Below the pieces are notes generated by a model. The model did no database searches, was not told the origin of the DNA, and was given only the letters and a program-made list of their open reading frames with translations. From Datnioides undecimradiatus (Eukaryota; Chordata; Actinopteri; Lobotiformes; Datnioididae): a stretch of 64,000 nucleotides of DNA. Positions 31,301 through 44,320 of this stretch are shown here, piece after piece. How positions within the stretch are numbered: the first letter of the stretch is position 1; every line of letters starts with the position of its first letter. A program made the position numbers and the translations under genes. Location: NCBI GenBank assembly GCA_008933995.1, contig WARS01000011.1, positions 13,111,516 to 13,175,515 on the forward strand, written 5' to 3'.

Positions 31301-33209
31301 ACTTCCATCTCAGCTTCCTTTATTACAGCAGTGGCACATGATGAAGCAATTGCTGATTTTTTTTTTTTTTTCAACACTTGAATAATAAGTGTGTAAAAAA
31401 TCACACGACAAACAGGACAAATAATAAATGCTCTCTGTCTGTCCCGGATTGATTAAAAAGGCTTGTTTAATTTAACAGAAATTGTCAGACAAAGGCACGT
31501 AATGCATGAAAATACAACTTGATTGATCACATAGTGCATCGGAGATGAAAAGAGAATGTACGTAAACCAGATTTGTAGTTCTGCAGGTGAAACGTCCTCC
31601 AAATGTGCCAAAACAAGGAGAAAAGCACGTGGTATAGTCAGTAGAACAACAGTGAGACAACAACAAACATCAACATAAACATGTTATTCTGGCAGACATT
31701 AAAAAAGTGGTCTGTAGCATGATTCTCAGAGACAAACATGATGTAATACATTAGTCAGTCCAAAAAGAAATAGGCTCGTAGTTCGTTACTCTGAACCTGT
31801 AATGTGTCTCCTCTGTCTTCACTGGAGCACTGAAGGCTGTTTGTTGCTTCTTAAAAAAAAGAGAAGTGCATTTTTCCTGGGAAAAAGGCTTATCACAGTA
31901 TAACCCATCGCTTCTTAATCACATTATTAGTACAAGACGAACATCAGACCCATAAGACATTAAGAGAGCCGAGTGACCGACTCCGTTTTTGTGTTCATTT
32001 GGGCGTGAGTGCATGTGAGCCCGTGCTGGAGAGCTGGCGTGCGTTGATATAACCATGCTATCAGCACAGTAATGCAGAGGGATTGATTTTTGGCCCTTGA
32101 GAGAGGAGACAGCTGGTCTTATCAGAGCCCAGCAGTGGCTTCAGTGGTTATGGATCTCTCATGCCAACATTAATGACACTTCCTCACCCCACCCACCCAC
32201 CACATACCCAACCCCCACCTCAGCACCAGCATCACTGTAAAACACTGACGTCAGACGTTCACTCCTAAAAGAAACATTTTAAAAACAGTGCTCCTAGGAA
32301 TCAAATATATTGCACTTTAAACATCAGGAACAGTAAACAGAGAAAGTTTAAGAAGTGTCTGTGCACACAGGGCAGACAAGGCAATAAGGAATAAAGAAAA
32401 TAAACAAATAACAAAAACAGGACGTGGCTCGCCTCTGTGCTGTAGTCTGGAGATTCTTCATTAAAAGATAGAGTTCAACATTTGGGAAAATGTGCTTAGT
32501 ATGTTTTCGGTGAGAGTAAGATAGGAAAATTGATACTACTCTCACGTCTATATGCTACAACCAGTAGCCAGTTAGCTTAGCTTAGCCTCAAGACTAAAGG
32601 CAGAGGGAAACAGCAAGCCTGTCTCTGTGCAAAGGTAACAAAATCCACCTACAAGCCACATTTAGCAATTCATAGCTGTGGCCAACAAGATGCCAAGTTT
32701 GAGGTTTTGCTTGTGTGTGCATGTGCATGCTCGCAAGAGTTTGAGAGATGTTAAAGTCAATCCAAAGCCAAATGAGAGAGTAATAATAAATGTTACCTCA
32801 CCTACTGATTATTTTCCCAAAAACTGGGGGAAAGAGTGAGTCCCATGTTGCTGCGTTGTAGTGATAATGCGCTTCTCTTCACCCTTCTTAATCCTTGAAT
32901 TGACTTTTTATGTATTATGATAATTTCATAGCCAACCTTCGGGAAGTAACAAAGTTTTCTGTTATATAAATATTATTTTTAAGGTTAAATGAAACTTGTT
33001 AGCAACACACATTCAAGTTCTAGACAAGAAAAACATAAAATCACAAAAGTTTTACTTCAGTCTGACTTTTAAAAACAATGACCTCTGCAAATGTGCGGCG
33101 ATCGTGTCTTCTGACGATTGTACAACCAATCCTCTCAGACAGTCCTTTCCTGACAACTGACAGCATACACGTTACTGCAGTGCTGTTTGAAGTGTGCACT
33201 CCTCTCTTA
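31300..33209 (-). other. tmcc3: Probable 3' UTR of tmcc3
   Basis: Non-coding DNA following the tmcc3 stop. A minus-strand AATAAA lies at 31324-31319, giving a possible 3' UTR of about 1.9 kb; mammalian TMCC3 also has a long 3' UTR. A teleost repeat is embedded at 32470-32670. The end point is inferred. Confidence 0.35.
32470..32670 (+). mobile_element. Half copy of the teleost GTTAGCTTAGC repeat
   Basis: The segment contains AACATTTGGGAAAATGTGCTT, GATACTACTCTCACGTCT, CCAGTTAGCTTAGCTTAGCC and AAAGGTAACAAAATCCACCT in order. These are the same blocks as one arm of the foldback element at 6490-7160, but no second arm follows. Non-coding. Confidence 0.65.
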
Positions 33210-36200
33210 TCAGGCAGGCACCAGCAACCGGTCTATGGTGTACTGTAAACGGTCCCAGTTCTTCCAGAAGATGGTCAAAAAACAAACTCCCAGGAAGGTA
33301 GCGACCACATGGTGTCGGCTCCTCATCAGTGGAGCGGCAAACTTGGCAGCGGTGGAGACACACACCAGGATGACAGTGATGATGGCCAGCATGATGTTGA
33401 TGCTTTTCCCCAGCAGGACTCGGGCGTCATGGCTCTCGAGCTGGACCGTCTGCTGTTGCTGCTGCTGCTGCAGCTCCAGCTTGGACACACGTGTCTGACA
33501 TGACTCCAGAGCCTCCTGAGAGAGATGAGAGGAGGGAAAGAGACATTGTGGGTCTAGAAGAAGCTAAAGGGCATTTTGCTGAACTTTTCACTCCTCAATT
33601 ACCACAAGAGCCCTAGAGGATTTATTATGGATTAGCAGAAAGACACAAAGACAGAGAAGAATTTGTACTATGATTTGTATCATGAGTTTGATTTTGTTAG
33701 CTGATGCCTAACCATTAAAACACAGTTAACAAACACAGTCAGCTCTATATGGTTTTGGACTCATCACTAGGAATGATGACGGTAGCCTTATTAACAGATG
33801 TCGAACAAGCTTCGGCAATATGTTGAGATTTCAATTTATTCTAAAGTAATATGTTTGAAATTACTCTCTCACTATCTGACCCACCTGCTGACACGCCACC
33901 CCAATTACACACGGGTAAGGCACAAGATCTGCAAGTCACGCCTGACAACATAATAGATTCAGGGTTACAGACCTGTATGTCCCTGGCCCTTTCATAAGCC
34001 TGGTAGGCCACTCTCTCCTCGATGCTGGCCAGTTCCTGCTTCAGATCAGTCATCTCATGTTGGTGAAGCTCTGTCAGGTCATTCAGCTGGTCCTCCAATC
34101 GTTCGTATCTGGCAGTCAATGCAGGAGGATGCAGAGAATTGGTTAAAATGTATTATTTATGGGCAAACCTGAAATGAAGCACTTCTGTGGATGTTGTGTG
34201 GACGTGGAGCTAAAGAATTTCAGCTACATTTTAGTAAATTTGTTATCTTAAGTACTATGGCTGTTTACATTTTTAGATAAATAGTAATTATGTCAGTGGT
34301 CAGCCTCTTAGGCCTAGTGCTGTATTATGTAAGGACAATTAAATATTCAAGGGATAGCGAGATTAAATGAGGTACTGATCCATAGTCAGTGTGTTACCTA
34401 CGGTAGATGGTGGTTGGCGTGCTGCCTGTATGGAGAAGCAGCTTCACTAACTGAAGCTAAATGTACTTAAATGTACAAAAATATCATTTTATGCTGTATT
34501 CAGGATATTTTCACCACTTTACCACTTTAGCCGTCAGACAGTCTTTTCCGACAGGAAATTGAATCTGTTATGCTCTCTCCAAAGCCACAAGACTCCTCTG
34601 ACAAAAACTGTAATTTTACCCTGCAGAACACAGGAGATGTCGATCTACCGCTGCTTCGAGCAGTCGCTCCTGTGTTGTGTGAGGTAAAATAACTGTTTTT
34701 TTCAAAGAAGTCCGGTGGATTTGAAGAGAGCATAAATGGATGTAACGGTTTCCCTCTCCCCTCAGAAAGGACTGTCTGACAATGGTCAAATATGCTAAAT
34801 ATAGCATGCACTAAATTTTGCTGCTGACCACATCAACAACAGTACAATGCTTACTATGCTGCCATAATTGCCCTCTACTGTTAATACACTTAATACACAT
34901 AATACACTAAGCATGGATAAGTACTTCACACAACCCCACATTTAATTGGGAGCTATGTCTTTAAGTGATAGAAACACACCTGTATCTCTCCTCCTGGAGT
35001 GTTTGGCTGATGATGCCATACTCTTTCTTGAATTGAGATTTCAGTTCCTCCATATCCTCCTCCAGCTGGCTCTGGGCTTCTTTGATCTCGCTCACCTCCT
35101 CCAGGCTCAGGGCCAATCTGCTCTGGCCGTCTCCCTCTGGCTGCTGCCCCTGACCCTGAGCCGTCGATGGTCCTGCCCCTGCTGGGTTCCCATTACTGTC
35201 TGCTGAAATTGAAGCACTCCCAGAGGAGCACTCATCATCACTGGGATATTTGGGCTTGCCCACCATAGACGTGCTACTACTCAGCCCCTTTCCTGCACTG
35301 TCAGAGGGCAGCGGTGAGGAGGCATCCAGAGTAGTCTTGAGGTGGGCGATGTTGTCAGCACTGCCGAACTTGTTCCTGATAAGGTTGGCAAACTCTCTGG
35401 GCTTGCTGAAGAAAAAAGGAGGGGAGAGGGAAACACCTGGTCCGATGGTCTTGATCTTGTCCATGGTCGGGTGTCGGCCACTGCCGGTCATGTCCTTTAG
35501 CAGCTCTCTGGGAGACTCTCTGGGTATGGTACTGTGCTTGACAGTGGTTGGGTGAGGTGATGGGCTGTGGAGGATTTCATTGTCTTTCATCTTTCGATGG
35601 TACTGCTCCAGCTTCTTCTGCATCTGTGCAATGTTTTGAGCCGACTTCTGGTTCTTCTTCTCAAACACCTGCTTGATGCGCCCTACCTGCTGTTTGTCTG
35701 CACTGTTCACCAGCTTCAGGTACTCAGCAACGTTCTCGTCCCGCGCCGTCTGCTCAATCTTCAGCTGCTCTGTGACTTTCAATATCTTTTGCTGGAGGTT
35801 GTCCAAGCAAGACCGACTACGCTGGACCTCAAAACCCAGAGCAGGACCAGAACCTCCATCACTCAGATCCAGATCGAGGTTGTTCTCTGATGAACCCCGA
35901 CGCATCGACACAGGGATGCTCAGTGAACTGCCCTCGGTACTCCGGTCCTACAGGGAGGACAAACAAAGACCAGATACTGTATTAGACAGGGAGCATTTGC
36001 AGGTATTATATTTTTCTTTGGAAACTAGCAAAACAAGTCTTTTAAAATACAGTTTCATGCATTACAAATGAGAGCTTAAAGGAGAATTTCATTCAGTTTT
36101 AATTTGGACTCCATTCTCTAGTTTTGGCTATCATTTCTTTTGGCTGTGATACAGCATTTTACACATTTGGGCATTGCAGTACCGTAGACAGTTACACTTT

Positions 36201-39200
36201 ATTTTCACTCACAAATGAATGGTTTGTTTTTCAAAGCTGATCTGCTGGTGTTGCTATGCCCCACGGACTCCACTGCGGTTTGCGTCTAGGGTCTAGTGCT
36301 TCCTTATGTCTCTAGACACTGTCTGTAACTCTCTACGGTTATAAATAAAACATTAATTTTTTTTGCAATTTACAGTAATTCTTCATTGAAAGCCCTTGCA
36401 TCTGCTTTATTCAGCTTCTCTGTCATACCATCTGGGTGTGTGTGTGTGTGTGTGTGTGCGTAATGCTCTTATTTGGCACGTCTGTTAGTTTTAGGAGCCA
36501 GAATTTAATCCTGTGTGTTTATAGTATAGCACTTGACACAGATGACAAAATTCAGATAACGGCTATTAATGTGTGTGAAAGAAATGGAGCGTGCACATCT
36601 AATGTAGGTCAGTGATAATGTCACACAACGCCACGGGGCTCAGGAAATCCCTTTTCCAGACATTGTCCCTATTTTAACAGCAAATTACTATTTTCCTGAT
36701 AGGGTTCCACATTACACTGTCAGCAAATTACTGACACATCAAACAGAAACAGTTCAGCATATGATTCTAGAGCTGTCTGCAGTAGATTTGAGGAAATGAA
36801 ACCGAATAAATATAGTTCAAGTCAGCAAGTTTAACTAAGAAAGAAAGAAACCTAAATGCCATTCAAAGAAGAAAGTGAAGAAACAATAAGGGGAGAATTT
36901 AATTAGGCTTCAGAGCAGCATTTTCACAGTGTTATTTCATTGTAATGGCACTGCAATGTAATGAAAAGGTCTAATGAGCTACAGGATCTTGCAAGTCAAT
37001 CACAGTACAACACAAATGTAATGATAAGGAGTGTAAGCTGATAAAGCCTAATGCAAAGTGTTGTACCACAAGCACTACGGGCTGTCCAAAGCTGCGCTAA
37101 TCCTTTACAAATGTAACACTGCTGGTTTCAAGCAAATAAACAGATCACAGCTAACTGGAGCAGACTTAAGGCTCTATCCTGCTTAGCATTTCAACATCAC
37201 GACGTCATGGTTACATATTGCAAGCTAAGTATCTTTACAATACACAAGAACACACCGCACAGTGACACTCCTCAGCACATGACTGTCAGGTGGAACTCAA
37301 GAGTGGGTTTACCAGTAATAGGGTGATTAAGCACAACTAGTCATTCACTGGTACACACACACACACACACACACAGAAACATATAGCAGATACATTCATC
37401 CGGACTAGTCTCAAACCAGCTGGATTTAACTTATCCAGACACACATGCATATTCCCTATCTACTTGCCTTTGTCATGTGACATCACACCCAATCAACTCG
37501 TCAAACCAGTTCGCAAGGGCGACGCAATGAGCAAGAGTTTGGTGTGTCACCACTGAAATCTTCAGTTACTACAAGAACACACACCACGGATCTGCAACAG
37601 AAATTGCTTTGTACCTGCGTTTAGTCATGCTAACAGCATGGCTCTAGGGCATGTCTGTCTGTCTGTTTGTCAGTCTGTAAGTCTGTATATCTGTGCTCCC
37701 ACTTGAAATATCTGCGTAGACTAATATTCATGTTCAGAGACAGAGAACAAATCCTAAGTCCTAATTAAAAATACCAAAATACCTGAAAAACTAATGCCAT
37801 TCACATCACTCTCAGCTGTGTTCAGTGCCAATAAGTAAATGTTGGAAATGCATGTTTGACATGCTAATCTAAAATGATGAAAAACACACCTCAACATCAG
37901 CATGTAACCAGGCTAGCACGAGCATTTACCTCAGAGCACTGCTGTGTCTAAGTAACGGTTCCCCACGTAGCTGTAAAATACTATCTGTATATGTATATGT
38001 AAACTGTGCTCATAGTTGTAATATTCATACATAATATATACTTATCTGTGCCTAGTGTGTAACCAGAGAATGGCACGCTTCTTTCTGTGAGCATGCCTGG
38101 GAAATTTTCAGCCTCTGTCCTCATCCCAGCCCCCCAGCCCTCTCTGGCATCTGTCCTTCTTGAACATAGGACCCTTTGTTTGCAGAGAAAAAAGCACACT
38201 TTGTCATGTCCTACCTCTGCCCTGTCCAGGACTCTGATGAGCAAGCTACTGCATATGGATTCACTGGCCTGACGTATAGCCTGAGGAGCCCTCTGCCCGA
38301 TCACAATCCTGCTCACTTCAGAGCCCATGCAATATCTCTTGTCAAAAGAATCAGGTTCTCACATTTGCTGCACTTTTGTCAAACCTGTTTGTCACACAAA
38401 AGATAAGGGAGCCTAACACCCCCCTTCTTCATGAGGAAGTGTAAGGACAGCCTGTGTGTGTAGGTTGCTCATATTGCCCTGTCTTTTAAGTTTTCAAACG
38501 ACAAACACAAAGAGCTGCCTGTTTGACCAGACGGCCTAGACTGCAAGCTATTTCTGCAGCACTGGAACTAAGCTAGCTCCTCAGGCTCTCTCCCACCACC
38601 AGCCTTATGCAATATTCTCCTCTGTAGCATTAGGGGCCAAACACAGAGCACAGAAGTGTAACTTTATTGCTTCAAGCTGCTATGATACCATAGACACAAG
38701 ATGAGTGTAAAATAGATCAAATTGTGACCTGGCAACCATTGATGGATCACTGCCGAGGCCTGCAGCAAAAGCAGACCTGCACAGGAGTGGGAGATGTTTG
38801 CAGGGAGTATCGATACAACTTCCATATTCACACTCATGCACCTGGAGTAGGGGATGTCAAGCTGCAATTGTATTACACAGCTGGAATGATGGGAGTACGA
38901 TTTTTCTCATAAAACAAGATGACTTTTGGCAGAATGAGGCCTGATTCAGAGCAGAGCGGCTCAAATAACACGAATAATACGACCCAGATGTTTTACACAC
39001 ACTACAGCCCAAAAACCAGGATGACATCTGAGTGTCTCCTGATGAAACATTCTATGTAAATTGTATCATTTCGATTTTAATAAGGCTATTTCCACCACCG
39101 CTGGTGCTGCTACTCAGGATTTCTGCCCATGCTGACTAACTGCTGGAGCAATCTAAGGGTCTCTCTGGATGAGTGGCTCTGCGAAATGAATTAGCCTCAC

Positions 39201-42200
39201 GCTGATGAAAATGTCCTCCCAAATCTGCTGGGGAGCTGCCCTACTTTTCACTCCGTTTCTCCCAAACACTTATGCAGCCTTCTCCAGGGGTTGTTGAGGT
39301 GGGAGGGTGAAACAGTGCGGGGATGTGTGTGTGTGTGTGGGGGGGGGGGGGGGTGAAAGCCCAGTATCTGGGGGAAAAGCTGCCACGACGCAGCAGATGG
39401 CACTGGTAAAGTCTGACATTTAGGTGGTCTGTTCTTAACTCAGAGGTCACACATTAAACCCAGGGTGGACTTTGATAAGATGGTGTTTCCATCTACCAGG
39501 TGACCTGTGTGGGTGTCCTTGAGCAACATCCTGAACTCCTACTTGCGCTCGGTGACTGCAGTTCTTTAGGATTTAAACACTGGGCTACGTTAGACCCATT
39601 TGTCTGATCATATGCTTAAAATTTGTTTTGTCACTATAAATATGAGAAAATGTTGCCTTTGAATTCATCAAGTCAGGCATACACCCACTGCTGTTTGACT
39701 CACCTGCTGATATTAGTATGTCAGTAGAGCAGAAGGGGGAGACAGACAGTGGGAGACAAAACAGAGACAGAGCCACAGAAATCAAAACAAATCAAGAGGA
39801 CAGGAACAGAACAAAGGGAGGATGTTCCCAAACTCGGCACAGCAGTAACACATCATCCCAATCATCATCATCTCCACCAACAGGATCTACAGGAGGCCTC
39901 TGTGCCCCCAGGGTACCTCCCTCACACCTCAGCCCTGTACGAGCCCCCTGTCCCCCACGCTGTCCTACATAGCGCACAGCGTCTGTCCAACACTGTGACC
40001 CATTTAATATGCCCTGACCTCAGCAGACAGCATATCATAAAGATCCAACTGCATTAGCCTCAATCTTAAGGGAGAGCTGTGTGCTGCTCTGCTGGAGAAA
40101 TCTGCCCAAATCTTCACTACATTCTGGGGGCAAAGCCGGGGGAGTCGATAGAAACTGCAGATGCTGCTTATCTTGCACTGCAGCGTGCTCTCGCCCTCTC
40201 TCTTGGATCAATGAGCTAGTTAGCGATTCAATTTTTCATGCAAAAACAGAGCTTACGCTCATCTGCCCAGTGCAGCACCACATGAAACGAGCAAAGCAGC
40301 AATTCAGCGTTTACATTCTGAACTGGCGGGAGGTGAGAGCACACACAAATAATTTAAAACTGGGTGTGTATGCAGCATGTAGCATTACTGAAATAAATAT
40401 TTGTTCAGATTAGAAGAATGCACAGAAACTGAGCCTGTTTCTTGCTAAACTCACTATTCCACCCTGTAAGCGGGGACGTTATTAAAAGCACAGGACATTT
40501 TCTTATGCAAACAGGAAGGCATTGTCCCCGTTAGGAGGAAGTAATGTTTGTAACCCCTTACAGCCACAGCTGTAATCTAGTGAAACCCTTAGCTCAGTAT
40601 GTAGGGTCAGGTCATGCAGGCCCTCAGACAAATGCAACCAGAGGCACAGGTGTTTGCAGTGATCTGAACAAATTGGATCAACATGATGAAGCCGTGGTGT
40701 GTGTGGTACATAGGGTGGCACTTGTTTAGCGTTCGCTCCATCATAGCCTCTGTGCACCCCAAATAAATACCACACACACATACAAGGCAGTAAAGCTGGC
40801 ACACTCATTGAGATGGAACAAAACCGTCCCTTCAGCAGAGAACAGAGCCACAGAGGGGAAGAAGCCTGCGGTGCTTATTGGTATTCCCTCCAGCTGATCC
40901 TCATGGATACAGACACTCTCCCACTCAGAGCTCACACAGGGAAACGGGAAGAAAACCAGAGAGGGGGAGAGTGAGAGCGACAGGGAGCACATCTTTGATT
41001 GTAGTCAGAAAGCTGACCCAACATCTCCTCCTCCTTCTCCCTCTCCTCTCTCATCTGCATCCCACAGCTGCCTCTGTGTGGCCACACTTTGATTGCAAAA
41101 CCCTTTCTTGAAAGGCCAAACAGTGCACAGAGTCATCAGCATAAAAGAGGGGGAAAAAAAATAGCGACAGAGTTTAAAGTCTTAAGTTTCCTGAATGACT
41201 AATCCCTGGGTGGTCAGTGGAAGGAATTGCTTAAGACGCGTTTGCTATTATCTCATAGACAAGCTGGTCCAGGACTAAATCAATAGCCCATTAACACTCC
41301 CAGCGTCTGTTTGCCCCCATGGACTGGGAGAGTATTGAATGGGATTCAATTAAGATAAATATGCAGCAACAGTATATTCAATGTAGTGATTCAAAGTGAG
41401 AGAGTGAATAGAGCCAATGACGAAGCAGGGTTGCTGAAGAGTCAACAGCTCATTAGGCCTAAAAACATAATAGACCTTAAAAAAAAGGCACAAAACTGGG
41501 GATAATGATAACACAGACCACAGTGTGTTAAGAGGTTGCCAATTATACTGTTGCGATGGCTAATATGTTTGGGTTTTGTCTGGTGATATGAATGTTAGGG
41601 AGTCACTGCAGGTAAAGCGCAAGGTTCATGTGGGGACAGACACATCGGAGAGAGATGGCAAGCAGATTTCTGCACCAGCCACCATCCAGAGAGGGTTAAA
41701 GACTGGGAGTCTCTGGAAACAAGCCACTCAAACTGAGGTGTTGCATCATCTTTGGCCTCTAACCCACTATATCTGCAGCACAATGGCTTTTTTGAGGAAC
41801 AAAACTGGAATGTCATCTGCAGCCAACAAAAGGAGGAAAAGCATAATTACACGGCCGAGGGGTAATAAACCAGCCAAATCGTCAGACATCTCGCTCCATT
41901 ATATCGTGTCAGTCGTTATGCCATAACCGCCTAATTGCTTACTTAAGAAGCTGGCACAAATCATTTGCGTATGTTTCTTTTAAGTGCTATTGTGGTGGTG
42001 GGAAAGTTAGTGATTTCATTCATTTATAAGAGCTGGTGTTAGATTTAATATGAAATATCTGCAGGTGCTCAAAGGGCAAAGGTTTAGCCCTTTAATAAGG
42101 GCTAAATCGGAAACCTGCCAGAGCTCCCTTTTGGTTGCCGGCTCCCATTGGTGGTTAAATCAAAATGTTCTGCTCTACCTGTGAAGACTACAGGCAGCGG

Positions 42201-44118
42201 GCGTGAGGGTTGGTACATATACTAGGACTAGAACCAACCTGTTGCACGATACTTGACTAACTTTCTGGTTTCACAAGACTCACACTTGATTGATCATTCC
42301 TCTCTTCTGTGTCACAGTGACAGAAAAGCACCTGGTTTGAAACGCACGCTCAGCTTTATCTGTCACAGCCTCCAGGGGATTTTTCTGAGCATCAGACATC
42401 AACACAAAGAAATGATCAGACGGTTTTCCCCGAAAGGATTTTTTTGGAGGTAGAGGCTGTAACACTCTTTTTGACAAATTTGCGCTTCAGAATACTTAAA
42501 TAAAACTAGTCTAACTGCTCGAAAATGAATTTCTGTGTAAAATAACATATAGTTTGACAGAAGTTACAGGACTTTTAAATATGTACCTAATCACAGATTG
42601 CAACAGGAAAACTTAATTATGTTTTTTTTCCAGAAAATAATGAAATATGTAAAAACAATGGGGTTAAGTTAAGAGGGTTTTGGGGTTTTTTTTTTAAACT
42701 GGGTCAGACACTGGGTCATTGAGAGGCCACAAAAACACCTGTGAGATGGCATGTCGTCGCTAAGCAAATCAGAAGACTCTCAGTTTCTGTTCGAACAGTC
42801 ATTTCACTTGTTTTTGTACTGACTGAATCTTTCGGTACAATTAAAGACTGTAAATAGCTGTGCTGCTGTTGTACTGCAGGTGAAGCACCGTGTCCTTATC
42901 TTATTTGTTGTTTGGACAAATACACAGGAGGTAACCCCCCATCAGTCCAGCCCTGTGCTGACACAAGCTACAATCGCCATGTGGATGATCACTGAAATAA
43001 CCAGTTTCAGTTGAAACCTAACACCTCTCCTTGTACAGGATTACAACGTACACTTTTTTTTCCAATTAGCCTTAGTCACCCTGTGTAAATCTTCTTAAAT
43101 ATGACTCTACAACAAAGAGCAGAAATGTTTAGATGATTAATCAATGAGTCGACTGACAGAAAATTAATCTGTTAAAAATTTCGCACAATTCAGTCTTTTT
43201 TTCAGCCTAAATCTTCAAAGATTCGCCAGCCTGAAGTTTTCCCATGGGAATATTCTGCGCGTTTCTTGAAATGAAAATATTTGTGCTTTGGATTGTTGAT
43301 TGAACAAAGAAGCTTTTTCCCCCCACAATCAGACATCAACTTGGCTTCTGGGAAGCATTTTTTTCATTTTTAGGAAACTTTTCAGACCAAACGATAAATC
43401 AAATACTCCAGTTGTATTAAATGTCACACAAATGATACTGCAGACCCCCAAGTTATTAGGTTTCACCCCATGGCCCCCCACATCCTATAATATTTGCTTT
43501 TAAATGACCAAAACAGCCTTATATTCTGTCACTGTCTTAGTAATAGAGGAAATCATAGTAAAAATAAACAACTCTTCTTTCTGCTGAAGATCCCCTGAAG
43601 GACTTCACTTTGAGAACCACTTGAGTATTTCATGAGACAACCACCACAGTGGAAAACAACCTTAGCTTTAGCGCTAACATCTATGTCAGACAGCACAAAG
43701 AGATCACTGCTGGATTTTAAGCATGGGGACCAACCCGGTATGTCCGAGTTTTGCCACACAGAGCTACAGTTTACAATAGCAGATACTTGAAGACAGCTTC
43801 GCACCACTGCAACGTCCCCATAAAACCTCTGCTCTCTGTGCGTCTCGTTTACCCTGAACGCCTCACAGGGTTAAAGGCTCTTTGTTGTGAGAAATGTGCA
43901 GCTTTGAAAAAACGGCGCAGCTGTTGGTTTCACATGACGTGGAGATCCACAGACAACAATATATCGCTGGTACAGTGCGGGACCTGCCGTGTGTGTGTGT
44001 GTGTGTGAGACACCGCGATGATGCAAAACACACACACTCACAGGATACTCACCATCCGGCTGCCGAGGTATTTCTCTACTTCAGATAAACTTCGCACGGA
44101 CACGTTGGCGCTGGGCAT
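33210..44118 (-). CDS. tmcc3: TMCC3, transmembrane and coiled-coil protein 3, complete
   Basis: TMCC3 is an endoplasmic reticulum membrane protein of three-way tubule junctions. Coding exons: 44118-44053, 35947-34980, 34108-33973, 33515-33210; 491 residues (human 477). The first exon reads [17 protein letters not shown]; an in-frame stop precedes its ATG. The big exon has the family core: [44 protein letters not shown], then SREFANL-type [21 protein letters not shown], and [14 protein letters not shown] coiled coil follows ([18 protein letters not shown]). The last exon has a seven-glutamine run and two membrane helices ([19 protein letters not shown] and [17 protein letters not shown]) near the C-terminus. 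TMCC3 is preferred over TMCC1 because [11 protein letters not shown] and the RRGxSxxNL start match TMCC3, and because the next genes are its human 12q22 neighbours. Intron 1 is about 8.1 kb. Confidence 0.88.
39322..39354. repeat. (GT)n followed by a run of 14 or so G
   Basis: A TG run passes straight into a long G homopolymer, then GTGAAAGC. Such a run is prone to length change and to sequencing error. Confidence 0.9.
39440..39560 (+). mobile_element. Possible SINE fragment
   Basis: The piece GTGTCCTTGAGCAACATCCT followed by GAACTCCTACTTGCGCTCGG resembles a body block of fish tRNA-derived SINEs (GTGTCCTTGGGCAAGACACTGAACCCC). Box A and box B of a tRNA head are not clear, so this is a partial or degraded copy. 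Confidence 0.35.
42083..42106. repeat. Perfect 10-bp-stem hairpin
   Basis: TTTAGCCCTT and AAGGGCTAAA are exact complements separated by TAAT. It sits in tmcc3 intron 1. It is not followed by a T-run and no gene ends here, so it is not a bacterial-type terminator. Confidence 0.7.
43110..43180 (-). mobile_element. Fragment of a common fish repeat
   Basis: GATGATTAATCAATGAGTCG and ACTGACAGAAAATTAATCTG match, in reverse orientation, the terminal block found at 11030-11098. Only the end of the element is recognised. Confidence 0.5.
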
Positions 44119-44222
44119 AATAATCCCGTGTTTGAGCTCAATCAGGAGCTGGTGGTTCTTCAGTCCAGGACCAGGACTAGTTTACAACTCACGCCTAATC
44201 TCGTATCCATGTTTTAACCCTG

Positions 44223-44265
<43 letters not shown>

Positions 44266-44320
44266 CACTCTCTCTCTCTCTCTCTCGTTCACTCTCTCTC
44301 TCTCTCTCACACACACTCAC
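44119..44320 (-). promoter_or_regulatory. tmcc3: tmcc3 leader/promoter with a compound (TC)n tract
   Basis: Upstream of the tmcc3 start codon lies an interrupted TC tract (44225-44309; GA on the sense strand) in which GTTCAC appears twice as an interruption. The tract begins about 107 bp upstream of the start codon, so it is in the 5' UTR or core promoter. GA-rich tracts can bind GAGA-type factors and form triplex DNA; no function is shown here. Confidence 0.45.

Larger units (their letters stand above)
35948..44052 (-). other. tmcc3: tmcc3 intron 1
   Basis: About 8.1 kb of non-coding DNA. It contains (TG)n at 36435-36458, (CA)n at 37352-37375, a mixed (GT)n/(G)n run at 39322-39354, a SINE-like fragment near 39440-39560, and part of a common fish repeat at 43110-43180. 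No alternative tmcc3 first exon was recognised, though human TMCC3 has alternative starts. Confidence 0.6.

Noticed and set aside
37981-38328. Minus-strand frame of 115 codons in tmcc3 intron 1 as an alternative first exon
   Set aside because: No resemblance to any TMCC start and no suitable donor joining in phase to 35947.
44225-44309. Regularly interrupted TC tract looked briefly like a repeat-spacer array
   Set aside because: The units are pure dinucleotides with two short interruptions; it is a compound microsatellite, and CRISPR is not expected in a vertebrate.
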